Below, in pieces: positions 14,694-19,039 of a stretch of 19,039 nucleotides of DNA. The notes under the pieces are model-generated. The model did not search any database. It was not told the origin of the DNA and saw nothing but the letters and a program-made list of their open reading frames with translations. The position numbers and the translations under genes are program-made. The stretch's first letter is position 1. Each line of letters starts with the position of its first letter. This DNA comes from an uncultured Verrucomicrobiales bacterium (lineage in GTDB: Bacteria; Verrucomicrobiota; Verrucomicrobiae; Limisphaerales; CANJSG01): contig CAMLMI010000046.1 in the NCBI GenBank assembly GCA_946480965.1, positions 1 to 19,039 on the forward strand, given 5' to 3'.

Positions 14694-17042
14694 ATGAGCC
14701 CTCCCTCCAGCGACTCCTCGTCCGCCCAGAAGGTCTCAGCCAGTCAGAAGCCCAGTCGCCGCGCAGCCCTGCTGGCGTGGCTTCTCGTGGCGTTGATGGC
14801 TCCCGCTTCGGTCGGCGCGGCGGAGTCTGCGAAGGCGTCCCGCCATCCCGGATTGGCGGAGCAGTTGAACTTCGAATCATCACGCCCCGGAACGCTGCCC
14901 ACGGGTTGGTTCGGTGATCCAGCGGGCACGCTGTTCGCGGACGGAACCGTGGTCCATTCGGGCCGGTGGTCGGCCCGGATCGAGCGCGGGCCGAACAGTC
15001 CCGAAGGCTTTTCGGTGTTGACCAGGAGCCTTCCCGTGGATTTCTCCGGTCGCACGATCGAGCTGAAGGGCTACCTGCGCACAGAGGCGGTCGGCGGCTT
15101 CGCTGGCCTGTGGATGCGGCAAGACGGCGACACTCCCAATCTGGCCTTTGACAACATGTCGTCGCGCCGATTGAAAGGCACGACCGGTTGGACCGAGTAT
15201 TCCCTCACCCTGCCGCTCAAAGCCGAAGCCAAGCTGCTCGCCTTCGGGGCCCTGGTGCAGGGCACGGGAAAGGTCTGGGTGGACGACCTCCAGTTGCTGG
15301 TCGACGGCAAACCGCTGATCGACGCGCCCAGAAAGGAGCCGGCCAAAACCGTGCTTGATCGGGACCATGAATTCGATGGCGGTTCGAAGATCGCCCTGGA
15401 GAGCATGACGGATCTCCAGGTTCGGAACATTGCCCTGCTCGGCAAGGTCTGGGGCTTCCTCAAGTATCACCATCCCCGCGTCACCGCCGGCCTGGAGCAT
15501 TGGGACTACGCCCTCTTCCGGGTGATGCCGTCGGTCCTCGCGGCTCCGGACGACGACGAAGCGCGGGCCGCGCTGTCCCGCTGGGTCGACTCGCTCGGCG
15601 AGGTGGCCCCATGCACCGACTGCGCTGATCTGAGGAAAACCGACCTGCACTTCGGTCCCGGTTTGGACTGGCTCGGAAACGACGAACTGCTCGGTGCCGA
15701 CCTCGGCCAACGCCTCCGTTCGATCCATCGGAACCGGGCCAATGGCGCGCAGTTCTACATCGCGCAGGTTCTCGGCGTGAAGAATCCGGAGTTCCGAAAC
15801 GAGCCGGCCTATGCCGGACTCGATCTCCCCGATGCCGGCTTCCAGCTCCTCGGCCTCTTCCGGTTCTGGAACATCATCGAATACTGGTTCCCCTACCGGG
15901 ATGTGCTCGGGGAAGACTGGAACGCGGTCCTCCGGGAGTTCGTTCCGCGAATCGCCTTGGCCAGGGACGCCGACGCCTATCAACGGGAGCTGATGGCCTT
16001 GATCGGGAAGGCGCACGATTCCCACGCCAACCTGTGGAGTTCCCTCCGGGTGCGGCCGCCTATCGGCGACTCCCTGTTGCCCGTGTCCTTGCGGTTCATC
16101 GAGAACCAGGCCGTCGTCTCGGGTTACGACGTCGCGGGCGTGGGCCGAAAGTCCGGGCTCCAAGTCGGCGACATCGTCACCGAACTGGACGGCGTGGAGG
16201 TCGCCCGTCTGGTGGAAGAGTGGTCGCCGTTCTACGCGGCCGGCAACGAACCCACGCGGTTGCGGGACATTGCCCGCCATCTCTTCCGCGGAAAAACCGG
16301 TCCCGCCACCGTGCGGGTCCTGCGCGACGGCGAGACGCTGGATCTGAAGGCCGAGCGCGTCCTCGCCGGGGAACTGGATCTAACCGGCTTTGGCGCCCGC
16401 GACCTGCGCGGAGACACCTTCCGCCTGCTCTCCGACCAGGTCGCCTATCTCAAGCTCTCATCGGTCAAAGCCGACGCGGTCGCCGGCTACGTCGAGGCCG
16501 CGCAGAAGACCAAGGGATTGATCGTGGACATCCGCAACTATCCTTCGGAGTTCGTCGTGTTCGCTCTGGGATCGTTGTTGGTTCCGAAGCCGACCGATTT
16601 TGCCCGGTTCACCGTTTGCGATCTCGCCAACCCGGGAGCCTTCCACTGGGGAGCCTCCGTATCCCTGGAACCCGCCAAACCCCGCTACACCGGAAAGGTT
16701 GTCGTGCTCGTCGATGAATCCACCCAGAGCCAGGCCGAATACACCAGCATGGCCCTGCGGGCGTCCGGGGCCGTGATCGTGGGCAGCACTACGGCGGGAG
16801 CCGATGGGAACGTCTCGGGCTTCGGCCTGCCGGGCGGGCTGTCCTCGGCGATCAGCGGGATCGGCGTCTTCTACCCCGACAAGACGCCGACACAACGTGT
16901 CGGCATCGTCCCCGATGTCGTGATCCGGCCCAGCGTCGCCGGAATCCGCGCTGGACGGGACGAAGTGCTGGAAGAAGCCGTCCGCCAGATCCTCGGCCCC
17001 GCCGAGGCCCGGACAGTCCTCGAAAGCCTGCCGAAACGCTGA
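14694..17042 (+). CDS. Exported S41 family peptidase with PDZ domain
   Basis: A 782-residue protein. The N-terminus has a signal peptide: SRR (about 21-23, a loose twin-arginine look), a hydrophobic stretch (24-40) and an AxA-like site near VGAAES. A jelly-roll-like domain follows (about 53-215; LNFESSRPGTLPTGWF, GRTIELKGYLRTE, GKVWVDDLQLLVDG), as in other S41 proteins of this type. The S41 N-terminal helical part (about 245-445; KVWGFLKYHHP), a PDZ-like domain (about 455-560; GLQVGDIVTELDGVEV) and the tail-specific protease core (about 575-765) come next. The probable nucleophile is S679 in DESTQSQAEY, with STTAGADGNVSGFGLPGG after it. It likely acts in the periplasm or outside the cell on peptide C-termini. 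Start at ATG 14694; no Shine-Dalgarno site. It sits between the two 157-bp repeats together with the GNAT gene, 55 bp downstream. Confidence 0.92.
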   Translation: MSPPSSDSSSAQKVSASQKPSRRAALLAWLLVALMAPASVGAAESAKASRHPGLAEQLNFESSRPGTLPTGWFGDPAGTLFADGTVVHSGRWSARIERGPNSPEGFSVLTRSLPVDFSGRTIELKGYLRTEAVGGFAGLWMRQDGDTPNLAFDNMSSRRLKGTTGWTEYSLTLPLKAEAKLLAFGALVQGTGKVWVDDLQLLVDGKPLIDAPRKEPAKTVLDRDHEFDGGSKIALESMTDLQVRNIALLGKVWGFLKYHHPRVTAGLEHWDYALFRVMPSVLAAPDDDEARAALSRWVDSLGEVAPCTDCADLRKTDLHFGPGLDWLGNDELLGADLGQRLRSIHRNRANGAQFYIAQVLGVKNPEFRNEPAYAGLDLPDAGFQLLGLFRFWNIIEYWFPYRDVLGEDWNAVLREFVPRIALARDADAYQRELMALIGKAHDSHANLWSSLRVRPPIGDSLLPVSLRFIENQAVVSGYDVAGVGRKSGLQVGDIVTELDGVEVARLVEEWSPFYAAGNEPTRLRDIARHLFRGKTGPATVRVLRDGETLDLKAERVLAGELDLTGFGARDLRGDTFRLLSDQVAYLKLSSVKADAVAGYVEAAQKTKGLIVDIRNYPSEFVVFALGSLLVPKPTDFARFTVCDLANPGAFHWGASVSLEPAKPRYTGKVVVLVDESTQSQAEYTSMALRASGAVIVGSTTAGADGNVSGFGLPGGLSSAISGIGVFYPDKTPTQRVGIVPDVVIRPSVAGIRAGRDEVLEEAVRQILGPAEARTVLESLPKR

Positions 17043-17097
17043 GCGCGACGCACCCAAAGCGGGCGCAGCCGTTGCCCACACAGCAACCCGCTAAGGT

Positions 17098-17574
17098 ATG
17101 TCTTCCCTATTGATCTCCACTGAACGCACCGCACTGACCGCCGAGGTCAGCCGCGCCCTCATCAATGCCCTGAACGCCGAGCTGAGCGGCATCTATCCGG
17201 AAGCCGGCGCGACGCATTTCGGGCTCGATCCCGAGGAAGTGTCCGGCCAACGCGGTGCCTTCCTCGTGATCCGGCTGGATGGCGTTCCCGTCGGCTGCGG
17301 CGCCGTCCGGCTGCTCGACTCCACCGTCGGCGAACTCAAGCGGATGTATGTGTCGCCGTCCGCGCGGGGCCAGGGATTGGGCCGCCAACTCGTCGCAGCA
17401 CTGGAAGCGGAAGCCAAAGCCTTGGGCGCTCAACGGCTGGTCCTCGAAACCGGCATCCGCCAAACCGCCGCGCTCGCGTTGTATCGCGCGGCCGGTTTCC
17501 AACCCATTCCGCTCTACGGCGAATACCTGCAATTCCCCGCCACCAGCGTCTGCCTCGGCAAGGAACTCGCGTAG
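17098..17574 (+). CDS. GNAT family N-acetyltransferase
   Basis: A 158-residue acetyl-CoA-dependent acetyltransferase. The central acetyl-CoA loop is clear: LKRMYVSPSARGQGLGRQLV with R90-G91-Q92-G93-L94-G95 matching R/Q-x-x-G-x-G/A. The following helix (ALEAEAKALGAQRLVLETG) and ALYRAAGFQPIPLYGEY (the motif B tail) are also typical, and the length is normal. The substrate is unknown; small GNATs of this shape acetylate amines, amino acids or protein N-termini. ATG 17098 follows TAAGG too closely for a standard Shine-Dalgarno site. It is in the same direction as the S41 gene (55-bp gap) and convergent with the aldehyde dehydrogenase, from which three hairpins separate it. Confidence 0.93.
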   Translation: MSSLLISTERTALTAEVSRALINALNAELSGIYPEAGATHFGLDPEEVSGQRGAFLVIRLDGVPVGCGAVRLLDSTVGELKRMYVSPSARGQGLGRQLVAALEAEAKALGAQRLVLETGIRQTAALALYRAAGFQPIPLYGEYLQFPATSVCLGKELA

Positions 17575-17618
17575 AGACGCAGGCGTTCTTGGTTGGCCGG
17601 TGGCCGATGGGACGCGAT

Positions 17619-17703
17619 GGCGGCGCGGGAGCGCCGCCCTACCCTGACTGGAGGTGGGGCTGCGCTGCCGCGCAGCCCTGACTGAACGCCGCCGGAGGCG
17701 GCG
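17619..17703. repeat. Cluster of three GC-rich hairpins, REP-like
   Basis: Three perfect inverted repeats follow one another in the gap between convergent genes. The first is GGCGGCGC/GCGCCGCC (17619-17626 and 17631-17638, loop GGGA). The second is GGGCTGCGC/GCGCAGCCC (17657-17665 and 17670-17678, loop TGCC). The third is CGCCGCC/GGCGGCG (17687-17693 and 17697-17703, loop GGA). The 9-mer CCCTGACTG occurs twice, at 17642-17650 and 17676-17684, after the first and second hairpins. There is no T tract. The arrangement looks like a repetitive extragenic palindrome array and may stop or protect transcripts from both sides. Confidence 0.7.
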
Positions 17704-17768
17704 AAACCGCGTGGCCGATCATCGCGAGTCCGCCTCCGAGTCTGGGCAGGCAGGTTGCCCGCCCCGCT

Positions 17769-17925
17769 TCACCAGCCGCGCTCGATGCTGCGGCGCTGCC
17801 AGAGGAACTCGAACATGTTGCCCTCGTGCGGCTGGTCCCAGGAGATCTTCATGGTCGAGACGGGGCCGATGTTCAGGCGGTCGATCTCGCCGCATGCGTA
17901 GAGCTGTTCGATGAAGGCTTCGTCC
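17769..17925 (-). repeat. 157-bp direct repeat, copy 2 (3' end of the intact aldehyde dehydrogenase gene)
   Basis: This copy is the last 157 bp of the intact aldehyde dehydrogenase gene, stop codon included. It matches 14422-14578 at all but three positions. The repeat begins exactly at the stop codon, and the sequence beyond it shows no similarity to the flank of the other copy. Confidence 0.95.
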
Positions 17926-19039
17926 TTGGTGATGGCGGAGCAGGCCAGGGTGTAACCGATGTGCTTCAGCATCTCGGCCTGCGGGACCTGCACGACGGTG
18001 GCGAAGGGGCAGAGGTATTCCCGATTGTAGAGCGGATGGGTCACGCTCTCGGCATGGATGATGGTCGGACGCAGGTAAATGCCGCCCTCGTAGTTCACCT
18101 TGCGCGGGCCGTTGCGATATTTGGCGGTGACGTCGGTCGCGCCGGGAGTCTTGAGGCCGTCCTCGATCTGGGCGTCGATGAAGTCGGCCATCTTGAGGTT
18201 GGCGAAGCCGGAGAGCTTCGCGTTCTCGTCGGAGTTCGGCAGCGGGGCGAAGGGCCCGATCTTCTGGGCGAGCGCGTCGGCGATCTCGGCGGCGTATTTC
18301 GGCACGAGGATGGCGGAGGCGTTGATGCAGGAGCGGCCGCCGTTGTCGCTGATGGACGCCGCCATGACGTCGATGTAGTCGCGCCAGTTCTCGATCTGGT
18401 CCTCACCGATGAGGAACTTGCTCCAGCCCGGCCCGTGCAACTGGATCGCCGGATTGTTGGCGTATTGGGCCATCGTGTTCTTGTCGCCGAAGATGAGGGC
18501 GCGGCCGCAAGTCTTGAGAATTTCGCCGGCACCTTCGTGGTCGGTCGGATAGTAGCCGAAGGCCTCGGCGGGCGCGCCGGCGGCGATGAAGGCCTGGATC
18601 AGGCGATAGGGCGTCCAGGGCTCTTCCTTGCCGGGTTTGATCACGACGGGCGTCTTCAGCGCGATGGAGGGCAGCCAGAGGGAATTCACCGCCGGGGAAT
18701 TGCTCGGCATGACCAGTCCGAGCGCATGGCAGGCGGGGAAGAAGCTCAAGCGGGTGCCGAACTGTTCGCCCTGGCCGTGGTCGATGATCGAGAAATCGAG
18801 CCCGCGCGAGAGTCCGTTAAGGATCTCCTGCATGTGGGTCAGCGCGTAGTGGATCTTGGCCATGTTGCGCCGGACCATGACCCACGGCAGGCCGGAAGTG
18901 CGGGAAAGCGTCTCGATGTATTCCTGCGCGGACTGGGTGTGGCCCTGGTCGCCGAGCGGCAGCGTGCCGTTGAGGAAATGTTCGCCGGCCTTGGCGCTGA
19001 TCTCAATGAGCTGGGCGACGGTGAACTTGTTGAGCGCTT
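17769..19039 (-). CDS. Aldehyde dehydrogenase family protein, 5' partial
   Basis: At least 422 residues; the frame runs off the right edge of the window, so the start is not visible and the ATG at 18878 is internal. The family core is clear: LGLVMPSNSPAVNSLWLP and TPVVIKPGKEEPWTP (cofactor-binding strand, cognate Lys), the catalytic Cys in SDNGGRSCINAS (codon 18327-18329), and YLRPTII with YNREYLCPF in the C-terminal part. Where NAD-dependent aldehyde dehydrogenases carry the general-base Glu (ELGGK), this protein reads QLHGPGWSK, so that Glu appears to be missing; CoA-acylating members also lack it. The substrate is unknown. The protein is likely cytoplasmic. The last 157 bp are duplicated upstream of the S41 gene. 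Confidence 0.92.
   Translation of the reverse strand, partial: ALNKFTVAQLIEISAKAGEHFLNGTLPLGDQGHTQSAQEYIETLSRTSGLPWVMVRRNMAKIHYALTHMQEILNGLSRGLDFSIIDHGQGEQFGTRLSFFPACHALGLVMPSNSPAVNSLWLPSIALKTPVVIKPGKEEPWTPYRLIQAFIAAGAPAEAFGYYPTDHEGAGEILKTCGRALIFGDKNTMAQYANNPAIQLHGPGWSKFLIGEDQIENWRDYIDVMAASISDNGGRSCINASAILVPKYAAEIADALAQKIGPFAPLPNSDENAKLSGFANLKMADFIDAQIEDGLKTPGATDVTAKYRNGPRKVNYEGGIYLRPTIIHAESVTHPLYNREYLCPFATVVQVPQAEMLKHIGYTLACSAITKDEAFIEQLYACGEIDRLNIGPVSTMKISWDQPHEGNMFEFLWQRRSIERGW

Noticed and set aside
14579..17768. Calling the repeat-flanked segment a mobile element outright
   Set aside because: There is no transposase, integrase or terminal inverted repeat, and homology continues past the repeat edge. 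It is reported as a finding rather than annotated as a mobile element.
17654..17914. Plus-strand open frame of 86 residues that resembles another one near 14400-14560
   Set aside because: The similarity only reflects the 157-bp duplicated ALDH tail read on the wrong strand.

Overview
This is a GC-rich chromosomal window that most likely comes from a member of the Verrucomicrobiota. The clues are a large secreted protein built of lamin-tail domains with a C-terminal beta-sandwich, a solitary nuoA, frequent GTG starts and few clear Shine-Dalgarno sites. The phylum assignment is inference from gene style; no rRNA or marker gene is present. I see no tRNA, rRNA, CRISPR array, transposase or integrase.

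Layout. 1-1558 (+): 3' part of a secreted lamin-tail-domain protein. 1724-2995 (+): M16 zinc peptidase. 3174-3566 (+): nuoA, followed by a clear intrinsic terminator. 3646-5076 (+): phosphohexomutase, convergent with an NmrA-like SDR (5093-5848, -). The two stop codons sit inside one shared hairpin. The SDR is divergent from a LysR regulator (5970-6890, +), the classical arrangement of a regulator and its target. A minus-strand block follows: Gfo/Idh/MocA oxidoreductase (6967-8043), GYF_2 membrane protein (8096-8695) and a membrane histidine-kinase-like protein (8883-10349) whose phospho-acceptor His is replaced by Arg. Divergent from it are a family 2 glycosyltransferase (10707-11603, +) and a class III adenylate cyclase fused to an NTPase and a TPR-like region (11707-14388, +).

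The right-hand part is the most unusual. A 157-bp copy of the 3' end of an aldehyde dehydrogenase gene (14422-14578) lies 3.35 kb from the intact gene's 3' end (17769-17925), in the same orientation and with three mismatches. Between the copies lie an exported S41 peptidase, a GNAT acetyltransferase and a cluster of three strong GC hairpins. The geometry resembles an insertion that regenerates the 3' end of its target gene, but no recombinase is visible. A decayed tandem gene copy is the main alternative.

The genes do not form one pathway. They are housekeeping and metabolic genes (nuoA, mutase, ALDH, M16), a small LysR/SDR unit, and a signalling area with the kinase-like protein and the cyclase-NTPase. 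The strongest candidates for new biology are the kinase-like protein that has lost its His but kept its ATP site and its E-x-x-N phosphatase-type residues, and the direct-repeat-flanked S41/GNAT segment.
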